Source: Pectobacterium aroidearum
GTDB taxonomy: Bacteria; Pseudomonadota; Gammaproteobacteria; Enterobacterales; Enterobacteriaceae
Length of the DNA: 64,000 nt
Assembly: GCF_041228105.1 (NCBI RefSeq)
Contig: NZ_CP166097.1
Span: 2,294,001 to 2,358,000 of the forward strand
Direction of reading: 5' to 3'
The position numbers and the translations under genes are program-made. The stretch's first letter is position 1; each line of letters opens with the position of its first letter. The notes beneath the pieces are model-generated. The model ran no database searches. It saw only the letters and a program-made list of their open reading frames with translations, and was not told the origin of the DNA. Shown piece after piece: positions 19,001 through 27,709 of the stretch.

Positions 19001-20862
19001 AGATCGCTGCTGGTGGCTGCGGTGCGGGCGAGGGCGCTGCTGTTTTGCTGCTCGAGCGTCAACTGCTTATTGGCGGAGATCTGTCCTTGATTGTTATTCA
19101 GCACCGGAGTGGCGATCGCCAGATCGCTGGCGGCGGCCAGCGTACCGTTCTGGTTATTCAGTCCACTGCTAGCCGCAACATCCAGCGAGCCGGAACCGGC
19201 CGCCATAATGGTGCCGCCCTGGTTATTCAGACTGGCGCTCTGTACGCTGAGCTTTTTGGCATTGGCGGCGATGCGGCCATTCTGGTTATCAATGCTGTCG
19301 CTGCTGAGTTGCAGATCGCTCTCGCCGCTCTGCAGTAACTGGCCACCGCGGTTACTGATAACCGGCGTGCTGACCTGCAGCGTATTGGCGTTAATCACGC
19401 CGCGATCGTTGCTAAGTTTACCGGCGGCGGAGAGTTTCAAATCGCCGCTCGCCAGCAGCTGCGCGTCGTCGGTGATGATATCGCTGTTACTGGTCAGAGT
19501 GGTGTGATGCGCGGCGGTATCGCTGCCGCTGAGATCAATTTGGCTGGCGCTGGCGTTCAGATCGCCACCGGCCAGCGCCTGACCTTTGCTGGTCAGTTTA
19601 CCGTCGCTGGTGAGTGTCAGATTGCCGCTATTGGCCAGCGTGCCATCGGTTTTCATCCCGGCGGCAATGGCCGCACCTTTGCTGTTGCGGATGCTGTCGC
19701 CGCGCACACGGGTGTTGCCTTTGGCGGCGATAAGGCCGGTATTCGTCACCGCCTCGCTGGCGGTCGTGCTCTGATCGCGCTGGGCGAATAGGGTACCGCT
19801 GTTGTCAACTTTTTTACCGCCCAGCAGCAGATCCTGACCGGCATTGACCGTACCGCTGTTGACGATATCGCCATTGGCGTTAATGGTGATGTCGCCCGCC
19901 GGACTGCCAAGAGTCCCTTTGTTGCTGACGCCGACCCCTTGCTCGGTCGCCACCAGGCGGATTTTACCGGCATACATGCCGCCCAACTGGGCGACGTCGA
20001 TCGCCAACGTCGGCTTGACGTCGTTGTCCGTCGCGCTTGTGGCTGTAGCTGTGGCGGTGCTGTTATCGGCGGCCACCTCGTTTTTACCGGTGGTGACGGT
20101 CACATCTTTCGCCCAGATACCGGCATTGACCTTCACGGTGCGGGCAATCAGGTCGGTGTAATCCTGACGGCTGCTGTCCATGCCAGCACCTTCTACCACG
20201 ATTTCACCATTGCCCACGCGGTAACCGCGCAGTTCACCGTTGGTCATCTGCGGCGTGCCGCTGGTCAGAGTGGCGCGATTGGCGTTAATAAAGCCACAGC
20301 CGTCGCAGCTGATGCCCGCCGGGTTAGCGATGACCACCTGCGCCTTACGGCCTGCCACTTCGACATAGCCGTTCAGCTTGCTCGGGTCGCGCGAGTTGAC
20401 CTCGTTAAGGATAATTTTGGCTTCGCCTTTCGCCAGCCATGGGTTACCCGCCACCCAGCCGCCCATCTGGGTCTGCACCTGTTTGTGCGAGTTATTAAGA
20501 ATCGCGCCTTTGTTATCGACGTCAAACTGGGTGTATTTGTTATGCGAAACACCACCGGCGCTTGGTGTTTGGATATTGACCTGCGGCGTGCCGTTGGCGC
20601 TCTGCATCACATTCGGCTGCTGGCCGCCCGGGGCGCTCTTGTCGGCGACAATTCCGGCCGCCAGCGCCTGTGGCGCGAGCGTGACCAGTCCGAGTGCGGT
20701 CATGGTCAGGAAGGTGGCGGGCTTCATGCGGCCAATCAGCTGGCTCAGCGTATGGCCGACGCCGTTGGCGCCGCTTTTACCCTGGCCGCGGTTGATTTCG
20801 GAAACCACCATTAACAGGCCGCGAGCCTTGTTGAAAATGATGCGATAGAGGTTCTTATTCAC
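13060..20862 (-). CDS. cdiA: CdiA, contact-dependent inhibition exoprotein with YwqJ-type deaminase tip
   Basis: 2600-residue two-partner secretion exoprotein that forms a surface filament and delivers its C-terminal toxin into neighbouring bacteria. Order: extended signal peptide (MNKNLYRIIFNKARG, cleavage near ALAA, about residue 68); TPS secretion domain with NPAGISCDGCGF; long FHA-type repeats; a non-repetitive receptor-binding stretch about 860-1200 (Cys pair around ICIEGVVCGRD); a second FHA repeat block; a pretoxin region with NAVDYNLLS near 2240 in the place of the usual VENN motif. The tip carries CAE (2544-2546) and PCENC (2588-2592), the zinc and catalytic motifs of YwqJ-like nucleotide or nucleic-acid deaminases. 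Substrate unknown. Followed by cdiI. Confidence 0.93.
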   Translation of the reverse strand: MNKNLYRIIFNKARGLLMVVSEINRGQGKSGANGVGHTLSQLIGRMKPATFLTMTALGLVTLAPQALAAGIVADKSAPGGQQPNVMQSANGTPQVNIQTPSAGGVSHNKYTQFDVDNKGAILNNSHKQVQTQMGGWVAGNPWLAKGEAKIILNEVNSRDPSKLNGYVEVAGRKAQVVIANPAGISCDGCGFINANRATLTSGTPQMTNGELRGYRVGNGEIVVEGAGMDSSRQDYTDLIARTVKVNAGIWAKDVTVTTGKNEVAADNSTATATATSATDNDVKPTLAIDVAQLGGMYAGKIRLVATEQGVGVSNKGTLGSPAGDITINANGDIVNSGTVNAGQDLLLGGKKVDNSGTLFAQRDQSTTASEAVTNTGLIAAKGNTRVRGDSIRNSKGAAIAAGMKTDGTLANSGNLTLTSDGKLTSKGQALAGGDLNASASQIDLSGSDTAAHHTTLTSNSDIITDDAQLLASGDLKLSAAGKLSNDRGVINANTLQVSTPVISNRGGQLLQSGESDLQLSSDSIDNQNGRIAANAKKLSVQSASLNNQGGTIMAAGSGSLDVAASSGLNNQNGTLAAASDLAIATPVLNNNQGQISANKQLTLEQQNSSALARTAATSSDLRISNEGGRLVAGQQLIFRGREINGSGEILSLGDMDLSFADGFSNTGKTLANGDLTLNVNNSLINTALLGAGGKLNVQASNIDNQTTGELSSQQTTLNASDTLNNRGLIDGVLTRINASTVNNVGTGRIYGDGLAIGATTLNNLAENNSSATIAARQRLDLGIGTLNNRDHSLIYSNGDMAIGGALDADALATGKAGEINNHSSTIESVGNMALSFTALNNINDNFVTSMVQLSQQQKEEYMVVDLRNGVHYSPDDYNISFYKDEVRHICIEGVVCGRDHYYQYSYTKTISEEQITQSDPAKIIAGGQISLSGDKLLNDKSQIIAGGTLLTAVKELVNTEVTGQKLTEKVGQVIEWDRIHKKGKDSQKARASAYTPPTEIQSINLSPSVMKENTQATSSVPSLAEYATQRVEVAGQNTDVIRSMTPDASLPTGSLFTTLPDATSSYLIETDPRFTNQRAWLSSDYMLSQLQTDPSITQKRLGDGFYEQRLVREQIVELVGQRYLADYTSDEEQYKGLMEAGVSFAKTFNLVPGVALTAEQMKQITQDMVWLVAQDVKMPNGTTQRVLVPQVYAQVQQGDMDGSGALLAGKNVSIGISGGMLNSGRISATQLVSVSGDDIVNVGGIIAGKSVSLQATNDITNTGGTVRATNTLLAQAGRDITVASETNHAESQNGSNRFSRDNIDRVAGMYVQGDDGKLLLQAGRDVNLQAAQVVSSGENSQTQIAANRDINMTTVTTGSSDKVVWDKDNHITQTLTQAQGSEVTSDGNISLNAGNNINAQAAKLNADRQLALTATNDINLGSASSQEYLDMNSKVKGSGFLSKRTTTTRAGYDATLANGSSLGGENISVSAGNNLNITGSDVAADRDLALRAGNDLNVTAAEESRDSWSMKKTTKSGLMSSGGIGFFVGSIKESSTSDTAALTHNNSTLGSVDGDTSLVAGNNIAVQGSDVIAGNDINMVANNITIDAANNQSTTDTTYERKQTGLTLALSGAIGSAINAAYTSAKAADEQQDGRMASLQKLKSGLAGVQAAQAAVLAAQSTTDQNAIGVSLSLSTSKSKSESHSEAVNASGSTVQAGNNINLVATGSENGTDGDLTIGGSQLKAGNDVLLSANRDINLLSAQNTQLQTGKNSSSGGGIGVSIGAGQGGAGISVFANASKGSGNENGDGLTHTETTVDAGNKLTVNSGRDTTLRGAQLSADQVVANVGRNLTLQSEQDVNNYDSKQKNSSAGASFTFGSMTGSVSANVAKDKIHSTYNSVQEQTGIFAGDGGLDITVGNHTQLDGAVIGSTASEDKNRLDTGTLGFSNIENSAEFEVSHSSVGISTGGLGAQDLLKNAVQNLAANGLGADGSDGNASGTTYAAVSPGSLIIRDKANQQQDVSELSRDVEHANQSISPIFDKAKEQQRLSQLRLIGDVVNQGVDITLTQGQIMANSAGIEAAGEWDKTKETRKEYWDRVQNTAAYKDISEQYKAGGDLEKGIRAAAAAITALAGGDPLKALAQGAAPYLSSSVRDLTLQNSDNPTAGQIAANAIGHAIVGGVVAELSGSNATAGAVGAAGGELAARAIVNYLYPNRTVESLTDDERAKVSNLASLAATMAAGLASDSSAGAVAGHDAGKNAVDYNLLSNKYGVEKLSKEGRALYEKLKAAGIGGMDELQERFTACGSNGKCQTDIRNEYRKLEKEAGEKLVAMYKSGAITADEFGYLVTDYARTMMYGARQGQLDSDYSGFIGDIYTQTGIDWTPMGVAGNPYVAAIKGSEQLAEWKAQGLSDEKIRELALKNDIISSALTPVDINGILSLYDNGASAQDVVKFASGMVFNKVVQKTQAGTGKGNVLNQADKVAAQAQQDLLDKIKSFPSKTQANKTATMVGAYDPVTGKTAVGSSNASITADALDPKTVAYIEKQLGVKIGEFTSFCKNKAGACAEVSAADQLVRQGVSPENVKFTDAVRPRAVYDAGTVTPESVIKPCENCQVTWPKGK

Positions 20863-20889
20863 GAAAAGTTATCCCTGCTAAAAGTGATG

Positions 20890-21408
20890 TTAAGCAACCA
20901 GCGGCGTGTTCTGCTGCCAGAGTCTGAATTGTTGTTGGGTGACGTCATCGCCACGGAATTGCAGTACCCGTTGTCCGCGTTCCGCCCCTTTGTGGTACAG
21001 CGCACGGCCACATAAGTGGGGAAACAGCGTGCCGCCGACGATGCGACGAAATGCCTGCTGATCGCCGAATGGCGCGAGCCAGTCGCGGAACCACAGGCGG
21101 TTGCCGCTGGTCCAGTCCTGCGGCTGCACCAGGATGCCGGGGCCAGTGAGGTAGCGCTGTTCCGCTTCTTCGTCCATCCACGCCCAACTGAGGAAAAACA
21201 CGGGTTTGTCATCGCGGCTGGCAATAACAAACTGCTGATGTTTGATGGCGGGCAGCAGCAGCGTCGGCAGTACACTGAGCGGAATATCGCGGTGCTGCTC
21301 CGAATGCATCCACAGCCAGACCGCCGCGCCAAGCGCTTCCGCTTCGCTGAACTGACCGCCTAGCAGCGGGGCGGTTAACTGATAGCCATTAACAGGAATC
21401 TTCATCAC
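20890..21408 (-). CDS. cdiC: CdiC, HlyC-type toxin-activating lysine acyltransferase
   Basis: 172 residues of the RTX toxin acyltransferase family (HlyC/CdiC), which transfer a fatty acyl group from acyl-ACP to lysines of the partner. Visible are GAAVWLWMHSEQHRD with the catalytic-type His near residue 35-40, and PVFFLSWAWMDEEAEQRYL, typical of the family. It lies between cdiB and cdiA, the arrangement seen in part of the known CDI loci; the likely substrate is the CdiA filament. Start may be the first or second of two adjacent ATG codons. Confidence 0.85.
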   Translation of the reverse strand: MMKIPVNGYQLTAPLLGGQFSEAEALGAAVWLWMHSEQHRDIPLSVLPTLLLPAIKHQQFVIASRDDKPVFFLSWAWMDEEAEQRYLTGPGILVQPQDWTSGNRLWFRDWLAPFGDQQAFRRIVGGTLFPHLCGRALYHKGAERGQRVLQFRGDDVTQQQFRLWQQNTPLVA

Positions 21409-21416
21409 GCGCCTCC

Positions 21417-23159
21417 TTAGTACTGCCAGCTGAGGTTGAAACCGAGAGTGACCGGGCTGGTGTGGAAACCTTCCGGTTTGGAGAACGGCACACCGACAAA
21501 CAAGTCGTAGCCGGTGTTAAAGGCGTTACCGCGCAGACCAAGCACGCCGCCCGCCAGATGTTTCCCGGCGAGATAATCACGCGTACCGTCTACTTCGCCG
21601 TAGTCAGCGCCGAGATACAGTTCCTGGTTAGGAAGCGGAGTGCGCCAGGCCAGATCGTTGCGCACGAACCAGCCGTTGTCGGCCGTCAGGGTGCGTTCAC
21701 CATCAAAGCCGCGCACGGTCCAGCGGTTACCAATCGACAGCTGATCCTGTGGCGTCAGTTTGGTATGGTTGATCTGGCGCAGATACTGCACGTTGTAGCG
21801 GAAGGTCTGATTGCCCAGCGTAAACGGCACATCGAGTTGTGCATTCAACTGGATAATTTTCGCCAGCGCGGTGCCTTCATCGAAATACTCTTCCTGCGCC
21901 GGAATAGCGCCGAACCAGCGGGTGCCGCGCTGGTAGCTCACGGCGGCATCAAGAGTGGTGGCGCCGAAGTAGTGGCGATGCTGGAGGCCCAGACGCCAGG
22001 CGCTGGTTTTACGTCGCTGCACATCCACTTCGGTATCGTTGACGAAGTTCTGTGATTCGCGCGTCAGAATTTCATAGCTCATTGAGGTTTTCTGACTGCC
22101 GCTGCGGTACAGCACACGGCTCAGCTGGAAGTTAAGGTTTTTGCTGTTGCCGCTGTAGTTGTAGTCTTCATACGCGCCCGCCACATTCTGGTTGTAGTCG
22201 TAGCCGCTGGCGGTGACGCCCGCCATCCAGTAACCGAACGGTACGGAGTAGTGCAACATATAGTTCTTGCTGCCTTTTTCGCTGCCGGATTCAATGTCAT
22301 GGTTGCCGGAAATATAGAACAGGTCGCTGAGTGCGAAGGGGTTATCGATATACAGCGTCAGGCCGCCCTGATAACGGCCGGTGGTTTCGGTGCCAGAGTC
22401 ATCGAGCGTCGCGCCGAGACGCCACATTTTTTCCTGTTTCCAGGTGACGTCAATGTCGCTTTCGCCGGGCTGTTCGCCCGGTACAATCGCCATCTCTGCC
22501 TGTACAGTGGGCACGCGCTGCAGGTTTTCCAGTCCCTGCTCAATATCACGCAAATCCAGCAGTTCGCCTTCACGCGCCGGCAAGGCGCTCCAGAGGCTCA
22601 CGTAGCGATCGCTCTCTTTGGTCCGTTTGATCTGGCGCGTTTTGCCCGGAATCAGGGTGATATGCAGGGTGCCGGTTTTCAGGTTTTGCGGCGGTGCCAT
22701 TACGCGTGCGGTGACATAGCCATGGTCGATCAGACGGTTTTGCAGTGCGCTCATCAGCAGGTTGACACCCTGAGCGCCCAGGCACTGACCTTTACCCTGA
22801 TCGGCCAGCTGTTGCAGCGGCATACGCAGCCAGGAGGGGAAGTCTTCTTTGCCGGTCAGTATGATGTGATACAGCGTAAAGCACTGTTGTTCCTTCGGAA
22901 ATTGCAACGTAGTAAAGAATGAGGAGGGTGGCTGCAAACGCACATCGGGCGTTTGCGGCGCTAGTTGCTGCTGCATCGCACGCTGGCGATCCTGCTGGTT
23001 GATATTTAGCTGTTCATCCACCCGGTTCGGTGCGGCAAGAGGCGTCAGATTATTATCTGCCGCCCAGCTGCTTGCTGAGGTGGTCAATAAAATAAATAGC
23101 GCAAGCGGGCTGAGACGCGCAGGTTGATACCCGTCAGTGAATGACGCATTCCGTAGCAT
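21417..23159 (-). CDS. cdiB: CdiB, TpsB outer-membrane transporter
   Basis: 580-residue Omp85-superfamily pore that exports CdiA through the outer membrane. Order: N-terminal signal peptide (hydrophobic core [15 protein letters not shown]), an N-terminal helix region rich in Gln ([15 protein letters not shown]), two POTRA domains (about 85-230, including [18 protein letters not shown]), then a 16-strand barrel ending in an aromatic residue (FNLSWQY). The conserved VRGFDGE motif that places the L6 loop is present ([13 protein letters not shown]). First gene of the operon; upstream DNA carries a tandem 22-bp-period repeat. Confidence 0.93.
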   Translation of the reverse strand: MLRNASFTDGYQPARLSPLALFILLTTSASSWAADNNLTPLAAPNRVDEQLNINQQDRQRAMQQQLAPQTPDVRLQPPSSFFTTLQFPKEQQCFTLYHIILTGKEDFPSWLRMPLQQLADQGKGQCLGAQGVNLLMSALQNRLIDHGYVTARVMAPPQNLKTGTLHITLIPGKTRQIKRTKESDRYVSLWSALPAREGELLDLRDIEQGLENLQRVPTVQAEMAIVPGEQPGESDIDVTWKQEKMWRLGATLDDSGTETTGRYQGGLTLYIDNPFALSDLFYISGNHDIESGSEKGSKNYMLHYSVPFGYWMAGVTASGYDYNQNVAGAYEDYNYSGNSKNLNFQLSRVLYRSGSQKTSMSYEILTRESQNFVNDTEVDVQRRKTSAWRLGLQHRHYFGATTLDAAVSYQRGTRWFGAIPAQEEYFDEGTALAKIIQLNAQLDVPFTLGNQTFRYNVQYLRQINHTKLTPQDQLSIGNRWTVRGFDGERTLTADNGWFVRNDLAWRTPLPNQELYLGADYGEVDGTRDYLAGKHLAGGVLGLRGNAFNTGYDLFVGVPFSKPEGFHTSPVTLGFNLSWQY

Positions 23160-23244
23160 AATTAATTAACCTGAATTATTGATTATAATTGGGACAATAT
23201 TTGTTACTTGGTACAATTTCAGGTTATATACGTTAACAATTTGT

Positions 23245-23284
23245 TTGCTAAGAGTTGTCTTATTGCTTGCTAAGAGTTGTCTTA
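23245..23284. repeat. Two 18-bp direct repeats with 22-bp period upstream of cdiB
   Basis: TTGCTAAGAGTTGTCTTA occurs at 23245-23262 and again at 23267-23284 without mismatch, separated by 4 nt. The period equals about two helical turns, so proteins bound to each copy would face the same side. It lies 86 nt before cdiB in the only intergenic gap upstream of the cdi operon (cdiB and ycjX diverge). Confidence 0.8.
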
Positions 23285-23430
23285 AATTTATCGTTTCTTT
23301 ACATTCCGGCGGTAAAAATACGGTATGAGATAGATGATCGTGGTTGAACTTATGTCGGCGTGAGGCGTTTTTCTGATTTTGTTATATTGATACGATATAT
23401 CTCTCAACCAAAGGAGTGATGGTTCATTCG

Positions 23431-24828
23431 ATGAGTCGACTACAGAACGAAATTAACTCACTGGTCAATCGCGGCGTAGATCGTCACCTGCGTCTTGCTG
23501 TCACCGGGTTGAGCCGCAGTGGCAAAACCGCGTTTATCACCGCGTTCGTCAATCAATTATTGAATACCCACAGCGGTGCACATTTGCCGATGTTTTCCCC
23601 CGTGCGTGAAGAGCGTTTGCTGGGGGTAAAACGCGTGCCGCAGCGCGATCTGGGCGTGCCGCGCTTTGCCTATGATGAAGGCATGGCAGCGTTGTATGGC
23701 TCTCCGCCTGACTGGCCGACGCCGACGCGCGGCGTGAGCGAAATCCGTCTGGCGCTGCGCTATCGTTCTAAAGATTCATTACTGCGTCACTTTAAAGACA
23801 CCTCGACGCTCTATCTGGAAATTGTCGATTATCCCGGCGAATGGCTGCTGGATCTGCCGCTGCTGGAACAAACCTATTTGAGCTGGTCGCAGCAAATGAG
23901 CGGCTTGCTGCAAGGGGGACGCACCGAGTGGGCAAAGCCCTGGCTGGCGCTGTGTGAGAAAATTGATCCGCTGGCTCCGGCGGATGAAAATCAGCTTGCC
24001 GAGGTGGCGCAGGCTTACACCGACTATCTGCATCGCTGCAAACAGGAAGGGCTGCACTTTATTCAACCGGGACGGTTTGTGCTGCCGGGCGATCTGGCGG
24101 GCGCACCGGTGCTGCAATTTTTCCCCTGGCCGCAGGTGAATAATATCGGTGAAGCCAAGCTGGCGCAGGCGGATGAGAAAACCAACATCGGCATGCTGCG
24201 CAAGCGTTTTGACTATTACTGTCAGTCGGTCGTCAAAGGGTTTTATAAGGATCACTTCGTCCGTTTCGATCGACAGATTGTTCTAGTTGACTGCCTGCAA
24301 CCGCTCAATAGCGGTATTCATGCGTTTAACGATATGCGTCTGGCGCTGACCCAACTGATGCAAAGTTTTCACTACGGGAAGCGTACGCTGTTCCGCCGTT
24401 TGTTCTCGCCTTGCATCGACAAACTGATGTTTGCGGCGAGTAAAGCGGATCACATTACCGCCGATCAGCACGCCAATCTGGTGTCTTTACTCCAGCAACT
24501 GGTGCAAGAGGCGTGGCAGAACGCCGCGTTTGAAGGCATTGATATGCGCTGTGAAGGCATTGCGTCGATCCAGTCAACGCAGAGTGGCGTCGTCGATCAT
24601 CAGGGACAGAAAATTCCGGCGTTGAAGGGGCATCGACTCAGCGACGGTCAGCCGCTGACGGTTTACCCTGGCGAAGTGCCTGCTCGCTTGCCGGGTGCGG
24701 CATTCTGGCAAACGCAGGGCTTCCACTTTGATCAGTTCCGCCCGCGAGAAATGACGGTAGACACACCGTTGCCGCATATTCGGCTGGATACGGTCATGGA
24801 CTTTTTGTTAAAGGATAAATTGCGATGA
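23431..24828 (+). CDS. ycjX: YcjX, P-loop GTPase-like stress protein
   Basis: 465 residues from the ATG at 23431 ([10 protein letters not shown]), matching E. coli YcjX in length and start; a GTG and an ATG slightly upstream are in frame but closer to the AAGGAG. DUF463 family with Walker A GLSRSGKT near residue 25-32 and [13 protein letters not shown] downstream. Its stop overlaps ycjF by ATGA. In E. coli ycjXF belongs to the Psp regulon neighbourhood; here the CDI locus separates it from pspABC. Confidence 0.93.
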
Positions 24829-25868
24829 ACGAACCACTGAAACCCCGTGTCACGTTCGATGATGCTTCACCGCAAGAGCCACTGCCGCAACTGCGTGCAG
24901 GATTAGCATTTGACGAGCAGAGCGGCACGCCTTTTTCCCCCATTAGTCGTGAAGAAGAAGTGCCGGAAGAAGGGGCCGCGGAAGAGGCGATCAGCGCGGC
25001 GCTGCGGCCGAAGCGCAGCCTGTGGCGGCGTATGGTGATGGCGGGAATAGGGCTGTTTGGCGTCAGCGCGCTGGCACAGGGTGTGCAGTCGCTGCATAAC
25101 GCTTGGATACAGCAGGATTGGATTGCGCTGGGCGGCATTACCGCGGGTAGCCTGATTGTGGCAGCGGGCGTCGGTTCGCTGGTCGTCGAGTGGCGACGGC
25201 TCTATCGTTTGCGGGAACGTGCTGAAGAGCGCGACGTGGCCCGCGATCTGCTACACAGTCATGGTGTGGGGCGTGGGCGCGAGTTCTGTGAAAAGCTGGC
25301 GCGGCAGGCAGGGCTTGATAGCGGCCATCCAGCGATACAACGTTGGCAGGCTTCGCTCCATGAAACCCACAATGACCGCGAAGTGCTAGAGCTTTATGCA
25401 CGTCTGGTTCAGCCTGTACTGGACACGCAGGCACGGCGTGAAATCAGCCGCTCGGCTGCGGAATCTACCTTGATGATTGCCGTCAGTCCGCTAGCGCTGG
25501 TGGATATGGCATTTATCGCCTGGCGCAACCTACGCCTGATTAACCGTATTGCCGCACTGTACGGCATCGAACTGGGCTATTTCAGTCGCATTCGCCTGTT
25601 CCGGCTGGTGCTGATCAATATCGCGTTTGCTGGCGCATCGGAGCTGGTACGGGAAATTGGCATGGACTGGATGTCGCAGGATCTTGCCGCGCGGCTATCG
25701 ACTCGTGCCGCACAGGGCATTGGCGCGGGTCTGCTGACCGCACGTTTGGGCATCAAAGCGATGGAACTGTGCCGACCGCTGCCGTGGCTGGATGACAAAC
25801 CGCGCCTCGGTGATTTCCGCCGCGAGCTGATTGGTCAGGTGAAAGAAACGCTGCAAAAAGGGCGTTAG
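24825..25868 (+). CDS. ycjF: YcjF, UPF0283 inner-membrane protein
   Basis: 347 residues: an acidic cytoplasmic N-terminus, two transmembrane helices about residues 68-90 ([17 protein letters not shown]) and 100-125 ([15 protein letters not shown]), then a helical soluble domain with Gly-rich stretches ([20 protein letters not shown]). Coupled to ycjX by a 4-nt overlap. Function not established. Confidence 0.92.
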
Positions 25869-25876
25869 CGATCAAG

Positions 25877-25903
25877 ACGATGGCACTGGACGTGTGCCAT
25901 CGT
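25877..25903 (+). terminator. Hairpin after ycjF
   Basis: ACGATGGCAC-N7-GTGCCATCGT: 10-bp perfect arms 9 nt after the ycjF stop. The following sequence (GATTTATCTTTCT) is only moderately T-rich, so termination is likely but not certain. Confidence 0.6.
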
Positions 25904-26028
25904 GATTTATCTTTCTGCTTAACGGGGAAATACAGCACAAGCGGCGTCCGACTTTGGCAGACAGTACCGCTATGACAGAATCGTGTGTAGGATAAAAACT
26001 CCTCATCGCTATATAACAGGACGTTTTT

Positions 26029-27573
26029 ATGATTCTCGATAAAAAATTGACGCTGGCAGCACTGTCGCTGTCGGCCGCCATTTTCTGCTTACCTGCCAGC
26101 GCACAGCTGGTGCTGACACCTGCCGATGCTGAGCGTTACGCGCAAAACAGTTTTCCTGAATATCTCGAATTACTCACGCTGCCTAATGATGCCGCCGTGC
26201 CGGCGGATATCCAGCGCAATGCTGGCTGGCTAGAAAAGGCCTTTCAGAAGCGCGGCTTCACCACGCAGCAACTGGCGAATGGTGATAAACCGTTGGTTTA
26301 TGCTGAGCTAGGCACGCCAAAAGCCGATCGTAAAACCATCTTGTTTTACATGCATTTTGACGGGCAGCCTGTGAATCCGACTGAATGGCAAACGCCGCCG
26401 TGGCAGCCCGTGTTGAAAGAAAAAGATGCCGCGGGTCAATGGCAGACGCTACCTGAATCACGTCTTCTGAAAGGAGACATCAACCCGGAATGGCGTCTTT
26501 TTGCCCGTGCGTCCGCTGATGATAAAGGGCCGATTGCGATGTTTCTCGCCGCTATGGATGCGATGAAAGATAAAGGCGTTGAACCCGCCGTCAACATCAA
26601 GGTGCTGCTGGACTCCGAAGAGGAAAAGGGCTCACCCGGCCTGACGACGGTGATGGCCGAACATTTGACGCTGCTGAAAAGCGATGGGATGGTGATTTAT
26701 GACGGTGCGATGCCATCCAGCAATCGCCCTGGCATCAACTTCGGCAACCGTGGTTCCATTCAAATCGATATGACAGTTTTCGGTGCTAACGCGGCAGCGC
26801 ACAGCGGCGGCTATGGCAATGTCATTCCGAATCCGGTGCAAAATCTGGTTACGCTGCTTGCCAGCATGAAGGATGCGGACGGTAAGGTTACGATCCCTGG
26901 CTATTATGACCGCGTCACGCTTAGCGATAGCGATAAAAAACAGGTAGCGGAAACGGCACCACCTGCGGGTTCGTTGGAAAAACGCTTTGGTGTGTCTCAG
27001 TTAGAGAAGGTCGCCAGCAATGCGGCAGAGGCAGTGCAATATCCTTCGCTGGATATTCTCGGTATTAAAGCGGGCGATACAGGAAAAAAAGCGGCTAATG
27101 CCATTCCGGCAACCGCAACGGCCAGCGTGAATATTCGTACCGTGCCGGAGACGTCACCGGATGATATGTATGCCCTGTTACGTCAGTATATCGCCAGCAA
27201 AGGTTTTCATATCATTGCGGGCGAAGCCCCTACGCAGGCTGAGCGCGAGCAGTATCCGCATCTGATTTCCCTTCATCTGACGGCGTATCCGAGCAGTGCC
27301 TATGCGGCCAGAACCGAGATCGATTCTCCTCTGGGGCGCTGGGCAGTCGCGACCACAACCGCGCCGCGCGGCATCGCACCGGAGAAGAACCGTATGATGG
27401 GCGGAACGTTGCCAATGAGCGGGGCGGTCAGCGTGTTGAAAGTGCCTTACGTCATTGTTCCTCTGGTGAATGCCGATAATAACCAGCATAGTTTTGATGA
27501 GAATTTACGTCTCGGTAACTACCTGGAAGGCGTTCGAACTATTGTGACGATGGCCACGACGCCGCTGCCATAA
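26029..27573 (+). CDS. Periplasmic M20-family metallopeptidase
   Basis: 514 residues with a signal peptide (LTLAALSLSAAIFCLPASA, cleavage near residue 25). M20/M25/M40 zinc-peptidase motifs follow in order: FYMHFDGQPVNP with the first metal His, RASADDKGPIAMFLA with the shared Asp, DSEEEKGSPGL with the catalytic Glu, and a late MMGGTLPMSG segment near the last metal ligand region. It probably trims peptides or acylated amino acids in the periplasm; substrate not predictable. It stands alone between ycjF and tyrR. Confidence 0.87.
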   Translation: MILDKKLTLAALSLSAAIFCLPASAQLVLTPADAERYAQNSFPEYLELLTLPNDAAVPADIQRNAGWLEKAFQKRGFTTQQLANGDKPLVYAELGTPKADRKTILFYMHFDGQPVNPTEWQTPPWQPVLKEKDAAGQWQTLPESRLLKGDINPEWRLFARASADDKGPIAMFLAAMDAMKDKGVEPAVNIKVLLDSEEEKGSPGLTTVMAEHLTLLKSDGMVIYDGAMPSSNRPGINFGNRGSIQIDMTVFGANAAAHSGGYGNVIPNPVQNLVTLLASMKDADGKVTIPGYYDRVTLSDSDKKQVAETAPPAGSLEKRFGVSQLEKVASNAAEAVQYPSLDILGIKAGDTGKKAANAIPATATASVNIRTVPETSPDDMYALLRQYIASKGFHIIAGEAPTQAEREQYPHLISLHLTAYPSSAYAARTEIDSPLGRWAVATTTAPRGIAPEKNRMMGGTLPMSGAVSVLKVPYVIVPLVNADNNQHSFDENLRLGNYLEGVRTIVTMATTPLP

Positions 27574-27709
27574 TCCCGTTTCGCTATTGACGTGGAAAAA
27601 ACGTACAGATGTGTCAACTTTTGCTGCCACCTGACTTCATCCGGTGCAAACGAAAGGGTATTATCAACAGCAATAGCCATATCGTGTCTCTTGAAGAAGG
27701 TAGCCGTTG

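Noticed and set aside
18163..19338. 391-codon frame and many others antisense to cdiA
   Set aside because: Arises from the GC-rich repetitive FHA coding sequence on the other strand; no ribosome site or domain, and cdiA is clearly real.
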